Part shown: positions 26,542-37,400 of the stretch, piece after piece | How the letters are laid out: each line of letters begins with the position of its first letter | How positions within the stretch are numbered: position 1 is the first letter of the stretch | Notes under the pieces: model-generated | Database searches by the model: none | What the model was told of the DNA's origin: nothing | The model's input: the letters and a program-made list of their open reading frames with translations, nothing else | Origin: a candidate division KSB1 bacterium | Lineage (GTDB): Bacteria > Zhuqueibacterota > Zhuqueibacteria > Residuimicrobiales > Krinioviventaceae | DNA length: 64,000 nt | Assembly: GCA_034521575.1 (NCBI GenBank) | Contig: JAXHMJ010000003.1 | Span: forward strand, 372,001 to 436,000 | Reading direction: 5' to 3' | Position numbers and translations under genes: made by a program

Positions 26542-26745
26542 ATGGTTTACGGCACCGTAACACACTGGGAGGCCGGCAAAGGATATGGATTCATTGAGAT
26601 TGATGATGATGATGAGCAGGTCTTTTTGCATGTTTCCAATTTGGCAACTATCAAACCTCAGGAAATCGAGGAGGGCATGCGTCTCCGATTCGACATTCAA
26701 AGTGATATGAAAGGTGACAAGGCTGTAAATGTCCGTAAAGCATAA
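26542..26745 (+). CDS. Cold-shock-domain protein
   Basis: 67 residues, the usual CspA size. RNP-1 is GKGYGFIE and RNP-2 is VFLHVSNL. The sequence begins MVYGTVTHWEAGKGYGFI and ends KAVNVRKA, as in single-domain cold-shock proteins that bind single-stranded RNA/DNA. The pattern is more acidic than typical CspA (DDDDEQ loop between the RNP motifs). Its end overlaps the next start by 17 bases, so the two are probably translated together. Confidence 0.9.
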   Translation: MVYGTVTHWEAGKGYGFIEIDDDDEQVFLHVSNLATIKPQEIEEGMRLRFDIQSDMKGDKAVNVRKA

Positions 26746-28045
26746 AATCAACGGTACTATGATGCCCCAGGTATTTATTAAAATAAATAATGAGCAGGTC
26801 GGTCCTTTGAACCATAATGAGCTCCGGGATCTGGCTTCAAATGGTGAATTTTGTTCGAATGATCTGGTATATCTCGAAGAGTCCGAGGAATGGGTGGAAG
26901 CTTATACTCTGGAACGATTCAGACATCTTTTTCCTGATCGTGAACCAGCGCATGATAAAAAGGTATTCGCCATTGGCGGCGGCAAGGGCGGAATCGGAAA
27001 AACCATGTTGACCGCATCGCTGGGGATCGGGCTTGCATCGCAGGATAAAGATGTTGTGATCGTGGACGCTGACCTGGGCGGCGCGAATTTGCACACCTAT
27101 ATGGGGATACTGGAACCTGAATATACCTTTTATCATTTTTATACCCTGCAGCGCGAAAGTCTGGAGGATATCTGTCTTCCGACTCCGGTCGATAATTTGC
27201 GATTGATCAGCGGCTCCTGCGGTACCCTGGGACTAGCGAATCCCCGTTATTCCCAGAAAAAGAAATTTATACGCCATCTGGCGCATTTGAATGCGGATAT
27301 TGTGTTGCTGGATCTTGGCGCCGGTTCGTCCTATAATGTGATTGATTTTTTTCTGGCTGCGGATGAGGGCATTTTGGTGACCACGCCGGAGCCGGCCGCG
27401 ATTCATGAAACGTTTAATTTCCTGAAACTGTCTATTATGCGCAAACTGTTTCAGGCGTACAAGAAAAATCAACCGGTCAAGACGATTCTCGATCAATATT
27501 TGCATTCCGAGCCCGGTAAAATGCATTTTACCATGCAGGATATTCTCAAAGATGTCAATCAGGTGGATGAAGCGGCGGCGGACCGCATCGAATCGTTTTT
27601 ATCCAACCTGTATCCAAAATTGATCCTCAATATGGTGCATTCAGCCGCAGAGATCAAAGAAGGCGATGCGTTCCGGGCGGCGGCGTTGGAGCTTTTGAAC
27701 GTCCAGGTCAATTATATCGGCTATTTGAATTATGACAACACTATCCGCAAATCGATTAAAGAACTGCGTCCGTTCATGATTGAAAATCCAAAGTCACGGT
27801 CCGCCCGCAATCTGAACAAAATAATTACCCGCGGATTGCTGCAAAAACATGGTTGGGATGCTTATAAATCAAAGAAATATGCTCAGCGGCAGCTTGTCGA
27901 AGAAAGCAAAGAGTATCCCGAAACTGATCTGAACGGCGGTGAGACCATTTGCTCGGTCAATTGTTTTTACTGGGGCGAATGTGAATATCAGCGCGGTGGC
28001 TACCCCTGTCCCATCAAAAATTTCAATCCCATGTTCAAGGGATAA
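26729..28045 (+). CDS. ParA/MinD-family ATPase with N-terminal GYF_2-like domain and C-terminal cysteine cluster
   Basis: 438 residues from ATG 26729; ATG codons at 26759 and 26762 are alternatives and fit the domain start better. The first ~60 residues (VFIKINNEQVGPLNHNELRDL, then LVYLEESEEWVEA) resemble a GYF_2/DUF4339 domain. Then a deviant Walker A of the MinD/FleN type, IGGGKGGIGKTMLTASLG, with VDADLGGANLH and VLLDLGAGSSYNVID. The C terminus has CSVNCFYWGECEYQRGGYPC (C-x3-C-x5-C-x8-C), a likely metal site. Such ATPases position or regulate cell-surface or flagellar structures; no flagellar genes are near. Overlap with the cold-shock gene is notable. Confidence 0.85.
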   Translation: MSVKHKINGTMMPQVFIKINNEQVGPLNHNELRDLASNGEFCSNDLVYLEESEEWVEAYTLERFRHLFPDREPAHDKKVFAIGGGKGGIGKTMLTASLGIGLASQDKDVVIVDADLGGANLHTYMGILEPEYTFYHFYTLQRESLEDICLPTPVDNLRLISGSCGTLGLANPRYSQKKKFIRHLAHLNADIVLLDLGAGSSYNVIDFFLAADEGILVTTPEPAAIHETFNFLKLSIMRKLFQAYKKNQPVKTILDQYLHSEPGKMHFTMQDILKDVNQVDEAAADRIESFLSNLYPKLILNMVHSAAEIKEGDAFRAAALELLNVQVNYIGYLNYDNTIRKSIKELRPFMIENPKSRSARNLNKIITRGLLQKHGWDAYKSKKYAQRQLVEESKEYPETDLNGGETICSVNCFYWGECEYQRGGYPCPIKNFNPMFKG

Positions 28046-28243
28046 TTCCCCCCCTTTACAATTTTTGAAACTCTATGAAAAAGAATACGTCTTTATACTA
28101 AAGTTCGACAATTGTCAAGTTTGTTGTTTACACCGAGCCGGTTTTTCAAATCCCATGTGGGGAAGACCTGGCGATTTTGTTGTAAATATAATATTTAACA
28201 AAGTGTCGAACCTGGGTGAACTGATCTTTACAGGGAGACTGTT

Positions 28244-28870
28244 ATGAAAAAGACTGTTATGCTTTTGATGCTGCTTTGCACGTCCTGTTTCAGCATGGGA
28301 TTGAGTGTCAACAAATCTATTGTGGTTGAAAAAGGGGAGCGCACCGGCGGATGCACATCTGTAAACGGATCGATTACGGTGAAAGATGATGCCAAAGTAT
28401 ACGGCATGTGCCGAACTGTGAATGGGCAAATCCGGATTCAAGGCAATTGCCGGGTGGAACATGTTCAGAGTGTGAATGGATCGATTCATATCGGTGAGGC
28501 CACAGATGTAGAGGGTGATATCTCTACAGTCAACGGGAGTGTAACCTGTAAGAAAAAAGTCAAAGTAGACGGCGATATTAAAACCGTGAATGGATATATC
28601 GAGCTTGTGAATACGACCGTGACGGACGATATTTCCACTCATAACGGCGATATCACTTTAAATAAAAACAGCACTGTCTTGAAAGATATCATCATCAAGG
28701 ACAGCCACAACAGCCATGGAAACCCGAATCATCTAAAGATTCGTATTGTTGATTCCACGGTTGAAGGAGACATTGTCAACCGCGATCGCCAAAAGTCGGT
28801 CACTGTTTATCTCGTCGGTGACAGTCGGGTAAATGGCGAGTTTCTTAATATTGACCGGGTAGAACGCTGA
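28244..28870 (+). CDS. Exported beta-repeat protein (bactofilin/DUF4097-like)
   Basis: 208 residues. A signal peptide ends around LLCTSCFSMG, where a cysteine could be lipidated, though the lipobox is not ideal. The mature part repeats a ~20-residue unit with VNGSI/VNGQI/VNGYI turns (SVNGSITV, TVNGQIRI, SVNGSIHI, TVNGSVTC, TVNGYIEL, THNGDITL), predicting a short beta-solenoid. GGGAGA precedes the ATG. Similar repeats occur in polymer-forming and DUF4097 adhesin-like proteins. Function unknown. Confidence 0.7.
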   Translation: MKKTVMLLMLLCTSCFSMGLSVNKSIVVEKGERTGGCTSVNGSITVKDDAKVYGMCRTVNGQIRIQGNCRVEHVQSVNGSIHIGEATDVEGDISTVNGSVTCKKKVKVDGDIKTVNGYIELVNTTVTDDISTHNGDITLNKNSTVLKDIIIKDSHNSHGNPNHLKIRIVDSTVEGDIVNRDRQKSVTVYLVGDSRVNGEFLNIDRVER

Positions 28871-29512
28871 ATCACGCCAATTATTTTCAAGCATGCGGTG
28901 TGCTTTGAACACTTGCCGCTGTCAATGTTTTGTTGATCGGATAAATAAGATCATCTTGCATTGATAGGAAAACAAAGCATAGCATTAGAGCACACCGGTT
29001 GGCCCTGCCATATTTTCTTTCCCATAAACACCCCGGATATCCTGATTAACATGTTTCCCGATTAATAAATATTGACTTTTCAAAGATGCTGAGAATTCGA
29101 GACTGACTGCGATATTCAATGTTGAGGCTATTTTGAACGCTTTTCAACGCCAGCTGCATTTTTCGCAGGTCTGTGCTTGCTGGTTGATTTGATGAAGAGG
29201 GATCGGGTTTTCATTCTCGACAACACTTTTCGCTGGGCTTGATTTTTCGGAATGATTGTTGCTTAATCGTTGTATTCAATAATCAAGGTTTACTGTTTTT
29301 ATCATATTTCCGGTTCAACTCTTTGAAAATATTAGCTTCAAATGAGAACTGTTCCTGAACCTGGTTTCTTTTAATAAAAGATATGTTCGATTATCGTACA
29401 CGAAACGGATACAGTGTCAAAATATTGAACGGTTTGAACAGCACAGCGCGTCCTGTTTCCGAATCCCGAATGTGCTCTCGGTTGCAGTGAACAGATACAA
29501 CGGAGTATAAAT
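28871..29512. other. Intergenic region, no gene recognised
   Basis: 642 bases of AT-rich sequence. No convincing coding frame, tRNA or strong hairpin was seen. It presumably contains the promoter of the protease gene that follows. Confidence 0.5.
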
Positions 29513-32500
29513 ATGCGCAAGACTTTAGTTTTATGTCTGTTTGTAGTTATCGGACTATCCGGATTGTCCGCGCGTCCCCGGCCTGAACAACAGGCCAGAC
29601 TCAGAACCATGTCGCAGCGCCTTGAGCAGGAATACGCAGAAAAACGCGCCCGGGCTGTCGACCTGGCCCGGCGCCGGAACTGGCCGCTGGAAGTGCAGCT
29701 TGCGGATAACCGCCAGGCAGAGCTGATGTACCTGATCGACGGCAGACCCGAGTATTATGTGACCAACAATCTGGGCGCCGCCCAGACCACGCGCGCCGAC
29801 GCCTTGTGGCCCGGCGGTTCGCTGGGACTTTCGATTAGTGGTTCCGGATATGCCAAACTGGGAGAATGGGACGGCGGCGCGGTGTTTACGACCCATAATG
29901 AATTTACCAACTCCGGGGCAGACCCTTCCAGAGTGACACAGGCGGATGGCGCTTCCAGTATCAAGTGGCATGCCACACACGTGGCCGGCACCCTGATGGG
30001 CGGCGGGGTGTATTCAAGTACCTCAGGTATGGCCTATGACGCGCAGCTTTCTGCCTATGACTGGACCGATGATGCCGGTGAGATGGCAGCCGCTGCAGCG
30101 GACGGCATGGAAATTTCCAATCATTCCTATGGCGCGGTAAGGGGGTGGGCCTATGGCTCATATGTTTTTTCTGGCGATGATTGGTATTGGTTTGGCGCTC
30201 CATCTGTAAGTGAAGAAGAAGACTTGTGGTTCGGCTTTTATTCTTCATCATCACGGGACTGGGACGAAATTGCTTATAATGCACCCAATTATCTGATTGT
30301 TAAATCTGCCGGAAATGATCGCGATGACAGCGGGCCCGATGCCGAGACACCGGGACATTATGTTTACAGTTATATTAGGAAGCAATGGGAATGGGTGGAA
30401 ACTATCAGGCCAGCTGACGGTGGTGATACGGGATATGATACATTGCCGCAAAAAAGTGTTGCAAAAAATATTTTAACCATCGGCGCTGTCCAGGAGGTGC
30501 TGGATTATACCGGCCCCTCTGATGTAATTATGGCCGGATTCAGCAGCTGGGGGCCGGCGGATGACGGCCGCATCAAACCGGATGTTGTCGGCAAGGGCAT
30601 TAATGTGTTATCGGCTTATTATCACCCTGATTCCAATAGAACAGATCTTTATGCTTATTCTAGCGGTACATCCATGTCGTCTCCGAATGTGGCCGGAACC
30701 CTGGTGCTCCTGCAGGATTATTACCAGAGCCTGCACAGCGGCACGCCCATGACCGCCGCAACGCTCAAAGCCCTGGCCATTCACACGGCGGATGAGGCCG
30801 GAAGCAACACCGGTCCGGATTATCAGTTCGGCTGGGGACTGGTAAACGCGGAGGAAGCGGCGCAGACTATTGAAAAAGACGCCAATTTGCACAATGTGCT
30901 GGATGAATTGACCCTGAATGACGGCGGCAGCTACAGCCGTTTGGTGTATGCCAGCGGTACCGAACCCCTCAAAGTAACGGTGGTCTGGACCGATTTGCCG
31001 CCACATCCCGACGACATGCCGAACTCTTCTCTTGATCCGCCTGATCCAGTCCTTGTCAATGATCTCGATCTGCGCCTGACCCGGGATGCGTCCACGTACT
31101 ATCCCTGGTCTCTCGATGTGTCGAATCCGTCCAATGCCGCGACGCAGAGCGGGGAAAACAATGTCGATAATGTGGAACAGGTGTATATTGCCGATCCGTC
31201 CGAAGGATGGTATACCATTACCATCGATCATGACAATACACTCTACAGTTATAACAGCAGTACCGGCAATTATACAGCCGGATCGCAGGATTATTCGCTC
31301 ATCATCAGCGGCACCCGGCCGCCGCAGCCCAGCGATCTGACAGCCGGCAATGTTCAGCGCAACAGCGCCGATATTTCCTGGACGGAAGCGGGCGAAGCCG
31401 AGACCTGGAATGTCGAGTATGGCACAAGCGGATTCTCACAGGGCAGTGGTGCGCAGACGCAGACCCTGTCCAATCCGTTTTCTCTTTCCGATCTGGATAA
31501 TAATGGCGAATATGATGTCTATGTCCAGGCGGTTACCGGCAGTGAGACCAGCGTCTGGACCGGTCCATACACCTTTGCCATGAATCCCACGCCGCCGGGG
31601 CATATGCTCGCATTTGACGGTATTGACGATCATGTCGACGTCGGCAGCGCCGGTTCGCTGCAGACGGTGGAATTCTGGATGTGTCCGGACAATACCGACC
31701 AATCTATCCTGCAATTGTCCGACTCGCACTACCTGACGGTATCGGGGGGTGTTCTGGATCTGGCCGGTGTGACCGGAGAGAGTTTTTACGTCAACGGGCA
31801 ATCCGGCTCGTCTGTGCCTGCGTCGGAATGGTCGCATGTGGCCGTGGTTCTGGAATCAGCTGTAAACGCCACGCAATTCAAATTGAGCGTGGGCAACAGC
31901 AGCACTTTTGCCGGTAAACTGGATGAATGCCGGTTGTGGTCGGATGCGCGTTCTCAGAGTGAAATACAATTGAACCTGCACAACACGCTCAGCGGCTCCG
32001 AAACGGGATTGGCCGCCTGTTATGCGTTTGATCATGCGTCCGGTCTGGAGTTGACCGATTTATCCTCCGGAGGTCTTGACGGCGCGTTAACCAATATGAA
32101 CGGCGACGAATGGAGCGAGTCCACGTGTCCCGTGGGTGACAGCGGCGACTGGATGACCTCGGGCAGTGCGACGGTGGCTGAGTTGACCGTGACCTATGAG
32201 GACGGAAGCAGTGGTGAACTGGGTGTATACAGCACCGGCAGCGGCGGCAGCTGGCTTCAGGAGGACAATGGATTGTTTCTGGATAAATTCTGGGGTGTGG
32301 AAAATCAGAGCGGCTCTGTAACAGCGACATTGAATTTTGATCTGTCCGTGCAGACTCTGCCTTCCGGAAAAAGCTGGAGCGATGTCGATTTACTGACGCG
32401 TTCGGACAAAACGTCGAACTGGAGCAATATCACTGATCTGTGCAGTCACACGCCGACTGACGCCGAACCCTGGTTTGAGATCACCCGGTCTTCATTTTCC

Positions 32501-33130
32501 GAGTTTCAGCCGGTTCTGGATTCTCCCATTCCCGTCACCCTGAGTCGATTTGTGGCGGAACCGCGGGAATCCGGTGTACTGCTGAGCTGGCAGGTTGAAA
32601 ACAATGTCAATACAGCCGGATTTTTTGTATCCCGCGCACGCGGTGAAACCGGCGATTTTGTGCGCATCACGGATCAATTGATTCCGGCCGGACCTTTGTC
32701 CGTGCAAACATTTGAATATCTGGATGAAACCGTCATGTCCGGTTTCTGGCGCTACCGACTGGAGAGCGTGGACCTGAATGGCGGGTTGTCCCCTTACACG
32801 CCGGTTGCCGTGAATTTGCTGCAGTCCGGAATAAGCAGCGAGTCGCTGCCCGGGACATTCGCGTTGTATCCCAATCATCCCAATCCGTTCAATCCGGCCA
32901 CAACCATTGCATATGACGTGGCCCAGGCATCGGATATATCGGTCTCGGTTTATAATGCTCTGGGACGAAAAGTCCGGAGTTTGGTGAACCGCAGACAGTC
33001 GCCGGGACACTATAAAGTGACCTGGAATGGACGCGATGACCAGGGTGTCAGACTCTCCAGCGGCATCTATCTGATTATTTTCAGTCATGATAACGGACAG
33101 CAGGTTCAAAAGACAGCTTTGATGCAGTGA
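29513..33130 (+). CDS. Secreted subtilisin-like (S8) protease with Fn3, LamG-like and type IX sorting domains
   Basis: 1205 residues with an N-terminal signal peptide. Catalytic triad: Asp120 in GEWDGG, His153 in WHATHVAGTLMGG, Ser387 in SSGTSMSSPNVAGTL. A C-terminal P-domain-like jelly roll follows (~ TVVWTDLPPHPDDM ... YTITIDHDN). Then come a fibronectin type III domain (~600-690), a LamG/concanavalin-like domain (MLAFDGIDDHVDVGSAGS ... KLDECRLWSDARSQSEI), a further beta domain, and a sorting tail with FALYPNHPNPFNPATT. It is probably exported and surface-bound by the type IX system, whose PorU-like and PorV-like components are encoded just downstream. Terminator follows. Confidence 0.92.
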   Translation: MRKTLVLCLFVVIGLSGLSARPRPEQQARLRTMSQRLEQEYAEKRARAVDLARRRNWPLEVQLADNRQAELMYLIDGRPEYYVTNNLGAAQTTRADALWPGGSLGLSISGSGYAKLGEWDGGAVFTTHNEFTNSGADPSRVTQADGASSIKWHATHVAGTLMGGGVYSSTSGMAYDAQLSAYDWTDDAGEMAAAAADGMEISNHSYGAVRGWAYGSYVFSGDDWYWFGAPSVSEEEDLWFGFYSSSSRDWDEIAYNAPNYLIVKSAGNDRDDSGPDAETPGHYVYSYIRKQWEWVETIRPADGGDTGYDTLPQKSVAKNILTIGAVQEVLDYTGPSDVIMAGFSSWGPADDGRIKPDVVGKGINVLSAYYHPDSNRTDLYAYSSGTSMSSPNVAGTLVLLQDYYQSLHSGTPMTAATLKALAIHTADEAGSNTGPDYQFGWGLVNAEEAAQTIEKDANLHNVLDELTLNDGGSYSRLVYASGTEPLKVTVVWTDLPPHPDDMPNSSLDPPDPVLVNDLDLRLTRDASTYYPWSLDVSNPSNAATQSGENNVDNVEQVYIADPSEGWYTITIDHDNTLYSYNSSTGNYTAGSQDYSLIISGTRPPQPSDLTAGNVQRNSADISWTEAGEAETWNVEYGTSGFSQGSGAQTQTLSNPFSLSDLDNNGEYDVYVQAVTGSETSVWTGPYTFAMNPTPPGHMLAFDGIDDHVDVGSAGSLQTVEFWMCPDNTDQSILQLSDSHYLTVSGGVLDLAGVTGESFYVNGQSGSSVPASEWSHVAVVLESAVNATQFKLSVGNSSTFAGKLDECRLWSDARSQSEIQLNLHNTLSGSETGLAACYAFDHASGLELTDLSSGGLDGALTNMNGDEWSESTCPVGDSGDWMTSGSATVAELTVTYEDGSSGELGVYSTGSGGSWLQEDNGLFLDKFWGVENQSGSVTATLNFDLSVQTLPSGKSWSDVDLLTRSDKTSNWSNITDLCSHTPTDAEPWFEITRSSFSEFQPVLDSPIPVTLSRFVAEPRESGVLLSWQVENNVNTAGFFVSRARGETGDFVRITDQLIPAGPLSVQTFEYLDETVMSGFWRYRLESVDLNGGLSPYTPVAVNLLQSGISSESLPGTFALYPNHPNPFNPATTIAYDVAQASDISVSVYNALGRKVRSLVNRRQSPGHYKVTWNGRDDQGVRLSSGIYLIIFSHDNGQQVQKTALMQ

Positions 33131-33152
33131 TTTGATGTTAACATGAACTCTA

Positions 33153-33190
33153 AAAGGCTGCTGGACGTGGTTCAGCAGCCTTTTTTTTTA
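33153..33190 (+). terminator. Rho-independent terminator of the S8 protease gene
   Basis: AAGGCTGCTG pairs with CAGCAGCCTT around a 9-base loop, followed by a long T run. Confidence 0.95.
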
Positions 33191-33241
33191 TTCTTTGATT
33201 ATCAGTTTAAAACTATTATCTTTAGAAAAACCGAGGAGATT

Positions 33242-34435
33242 ATGGCTATCGTAACGTCTCAAATCCAAACTTATATCGAAACACAATCCTGGATCCGCCG
33301 GATGTTCGAGGCAGCGGCCGAACTCAAGGCGAAATACGGACCTGAACATGTTTTTGATTTCAGTCTGGGAAATCCCGATATTCCGCCGCCTTTGCAAGTC
33401 AGTGAGGCATTGAAAGAAATTGCGGAACAAGCCCGGCAGCCTTTATCGCTGGGATACTGTCCCAATGCCGGACTGCCGGATTTGCGCGCTGCGTTGTCGA
33501 ATAAAGTCAGCGCCGAGCAGCAATTGTCTTTGGAGGCGAAACACCTGATTGTCACCAATGGTGCAGCCGGAGCCCTGAATGCGCTGATGCGTTCCGTGTT
33601 GAACTCTGGAGATGAGGTGTTGTGCTATTCACCCTATTTTGTCGAGTATGGGTTTTATGTGGGCAATTACGGCGGCACATTCGTTCCGGTCGAATCAGAG
33701 AACGGAACGTTTGCTCCGAATCTGAACGCGCTGGAACAGGCTATTACTCCGAAAACCCGGATGATGATCATAAATTCTCCCAACAATCCCACCGGTCGCA
33801 TCTATTCTCGGGAAGAACTAAAAGGCATTGCCGGCGTATTGCGGGAAAAATCGCGTGAATACGGTCAACCCATTTTGCTGGTTTCGGATGAACCCTACCG
33901 GTTTTTAAGCTATAATCAGCAGGTCCCGGCCGTGCTGCCTCTGTACCGTGATTCCGTTGTCATCAGTTCGTTTTCTAAAAGTTTGTCTCTGGCCGGCGCC
34001 AGAATCGGTTACCTGGCCTTGAATCCGAATATCACTGATTTTGAACTGTTGAGCGCCGGTGTGACTCTGTCCAATCGCATTCTTGGATTTGTCAATGCGC
34101 CTGTGATCGGACAAAAAGTGGTGCTTCAGGCTCTGAATACCGGAGTGGATGTGACCCTGTATGATGACCGCCGCCGCGCGATGGCTCAACTGTTGGATCA
34201 AGCCGGACTGGAGTATCAGATGCCGCAGGGTGCGTTCTATTTCTTCCCCAAGGCCCCCTCCGGACTCTATGATCAGGAATTTGTAGACGCGTTACGAAAA
34301 GAAAATATTATTGCCGTGCCCGGTAAGGGCTTTGGTTGTCCGGGATACGTTCGTTTGTCCTATTGTGTCAATAAAGATATTATAGAACGCGCCCGGGAGC
34401 CGATGCTGCGTGTGATGCAATCGATCCATCAATAA
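33242..34435 (+). CDS. PLP-dependent class I/II aminotransferase (aspartate aminotransferase-like)
   Basis: 397 residues from ATG 33242 with GAGGAG at 33232-33237; an upstream in-frame start at 33143 would run through the terminator hairpin. Family motifs: YCPNAGLPDLR, the INSPNNPTGRIYS cofactor motif, SDEPYRFLSY, and the PLP lysine in ISSFSKSLSLAGARIGYL. The C-terminal arginine region is FGCPGYVRLSYCV. It is a fold-type I aminotransferase using an amino acid and a 2-oxoacid; substrate cannot be read from sequence alone. Its neighbours give no pathway hint. Confidence 0.9.
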   Translation: MAIVTSQIQTYIETQSWIRRMFEAAAELKAKYGPEHVFDFSLGNPDIPPPLQVSEALKEIAEQARQPLSLGYCPNAGLPDLRAALSNKVSAEQQLSLEAKHLIVTNGAAGALNALMRSVLNSGDEVLCYSPYFVEYGFYVGNYGGTFVPVESENGTFAPNLNALEQAITPKTRMMIINSPNNPTGRIYSREELKGIAGVLREKSREYGQPILLVSDEPYRFLSYNQQVPAVLPLYRDSVVISSFSKSLSLAGARIGYLALNPNITDFELLSAGVTLSNRILGFVNAPVIGQKVVLQALNTGVDVTLYDDRRRAMAQLLDQAGLEYQMPQGAFYFFPKAPSGLYDQEFVDALRKENIIAVPGKGFGCPGYVRLSYCVNKDIIERAREPMLRVMQSIHQ

Positions 34436-34485
34436 AGGAAAGTGTGGTTTTGGGGGGATATGTGGAAAAAGATATTGGAATCATG

Positions 34486-37400
34486 TATATAACTAAAGTA
34501 TTTATTGCTGTATATTCTGTTTTGCTGCTTATATCAGGACTGCAGGCCAACGATGGGTTTTCTGTGTTGCAGCGCGCCCCTCAGAGTGTGACGGTTCTTT
34601 TTCGGCTGCCGGACACTGTTACCGCTGAGACTATAGAGAACAACGGAAGGGTGCGTTCTGTTCTTAAAGTCGGCCCGAACCCGGTTCCGGATCCGGTTTA
34701 TTCCACGCTGTTCAACCGGCCCGTATCATCCGCGAAAGCCCAGGTGATTGAACAGGTCCGGTACACCGTCCCTTCACCCCCGCCGATTAAATCAACTGAA
34801 TACAGGCTGGACGGCAGTTCCGCGCCGGATTCGGTCGATACATCGATTGCGTATGATCCGCTGACCCTGAAATCTCTGGGCGCCTTTCAAAACAATCCCT
34901 TGTGGAGCCTGGTGGTTCGTCCTGTGGTCTATGATCCCGGTCACCGGGCCTATTCCGTCATGCGTAAACTTGTCATTCAAATTAGTTTCACCCCGATCGA
35001 AACTCCGCTGGTCAACAGCACGATTGATGAAAAAGACTTTATAGATTCCCTGTATCCGCTGCTGCGGTCGGAACAAAAGCCGGTCTCGGCACAGCCGCCG
35101 CTGCAAAAACGTTCTGCTGAAACCGGAGAGCGATGCAAGATCATGGTGTCTGAAGAGGGGTTTTACCGCGTCACCGGCCATGATCTGGATTCGGCCGGAG
35201 TGGATTTGTTTGATATTGATATGCGCAATCTGGCTTTGCGCTGTAATGGTGAGCAGGTGCCCGTGTATGTCAGCGGCTGGCAGGATGGACAGTTTCATGC
35301 CGAAGACTATATTGAATTCTGGGGAACCCCCAGCGCGCAGGTGTTTCCGGAAGCGCCCGATATCGCCATGGATCCGTTTACGCGCGCCAATGTGTACGGG
35401 TTGTCCTGGAACCGCAAAGGGCGCTGGATGAGCGTGGAAAATACAGTGTCTTCCGAATCATTTGATACTGATGTGATTCGGCCGTTTGCATTTTATGATT
35501 CGGTGCATGTGGAGCGCAATTCATTTTATGAACGCTTGTCCTCAGTGCAAACACAGGACATGCGGGATCGCTGGTTCTGGGACGGAGGACTTGAAAGCGG
35601 AGAAAAAAAAGAATATTCTTTTGAATTGATACATCCGGACCAGCAGTCCATTTTACCGGTGTTTGTAAAAATTATGATGTGCGGCCGTACCCCCGGAACG
35701 ACTCAACAACACCAGGCCGGCGCCTATATGAATGACCGTTTTATATCTTCTTCCGCCTGGACCGGGCAGGACCGGGCAATTGTGCAAAATGATGAAACCA
35801 CACCGCTGCGCGGCGCGCATTTGCAGCATGGAAGCAATGTGCTGTCGCTTTTGAATACACGCAGCCCGGATGACTTTGATTATGTGATGCTGAACTGGTT
35901 TCAGGTGCGCTATCCCCGACTGTATCGGGCGCATGCCGGATTGCTCAGGTTCACTGTGCCTCCCCATCAGAAACGCGGTAAATTTCTGTTTCGCATCGAT
36001 GGGTTTGAAAGCGATGAGATTGATCTGTACAAACTCGGACACAGCAAGCTCAGGGGAGCGCAAATCGCCCAAGTGGAGGATTTTGAAGGCAATACATCGT
36101 TTCAGATCAGTTTTCAGGAAAATGTCTATTCGAGTGATATTCACTTCCTTGCCGTAACCCCGGACGCCAGAAAACATCCGGACCGGATTCTCGCGGATAC
36201 AGCCTCGGATTTGTTGTCGGAAACCGGCGATGCGGATTATCTGGTTATTTCACATCCCAAGTTCAGGCCAACCGAAGCCTTGCAGCGGTTTATCGAATAC
36301 CGCCGGGGGACCGGTTATCAGGTGCGGGTTGTCGAAACCACGGATATTTACGATGAATTTAATTACGGACGGCCTTCCTCATTTGCCATACGCGATTATA
36401 TCAAAAGCGTGGCACAGGGCGGCAAACTGCAGTATGTTTTATTGGTGGGGGACGGTTGTTACGAACGGTTGCATATGGCAGCGGATACCCTGGATTATGT
36501 GCCGGTGCATATGCTGCAGACGTTCAAATTTGGCGCCGCTGCCAGCGATTATTGGTACTCTCGGCTGGATGGCGATGACCGCATCCCGGATGTATTTCTC
36601 GGCAGGTTGCCGGTCCGCACGGTGGAAGAACTTGAGACTATTACCAATAAAATCATCGACTATGAACGCGGCGGCGAGGCCGGCGATTGGTACAATCGGT
36701 TATTAATGATATCGGGAAACAACCCGACGTTTAGAACACAGAAACTGGATCTGGCAAAGACACTGTCACCGTCCGTTCAAAAACGCTTTCTGGCCACGTT
36801 AAGAGAATCGGGTCTGGATGATGATCCGTTTTTCGGCGGCACAGCCGATCTTTTGGACTATTTTGACATGGGCTGTTCCATTATGACGTTTCACGGTCAC
36901 GGTGGCGGCGCCGTATGGGCGGATAACGGGCTGCTGCGTCTAAATGATGTGGAGCGTATTTATTCACAGGATCGCTGGCCGGTTATTTTCAGTATGACCT
37001 GTTTTACCGGCGCGTTTGAATCGCCGCACCGGCGCTCCCTGGCGGAAGAACTCTTGTTTTCCGAACAGGGCTGTGTGGCGATGGTGGCTGCCAGCGGCGT
37101 CGGCTGGTTCTGGAATGATTATTATCTGGAAAAGGAAATTTTAAAATATCTGTACGAGAATCCGGGCGAAACCCTCGGGCGGGTGCTGGCAGCCGGTAAA
37201 ATTAATTATCATGCGCATTATATCGGCCCTATTGTCGCTTCGGAACTGGATCAGTATCATTTGCTGGGAGATCCGGCCTTGCGGCTCCCCCTGCCTGACT
37301 CTAAACTTGATATTCAGGCCACACCCCGACTGGTGCAACCGGGCGATACACTGCATGTTGAGGTCAGATCATCATCTGAACAGGGTACTGTATATATGGA

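Noticed and set aside
28115-28642. 175-codon minus-strand frame opposite the beta-repeat protein
   Set aside because: Shadow of the repetitive VNGSI codons; the sense gene has signal peptide and RBS.
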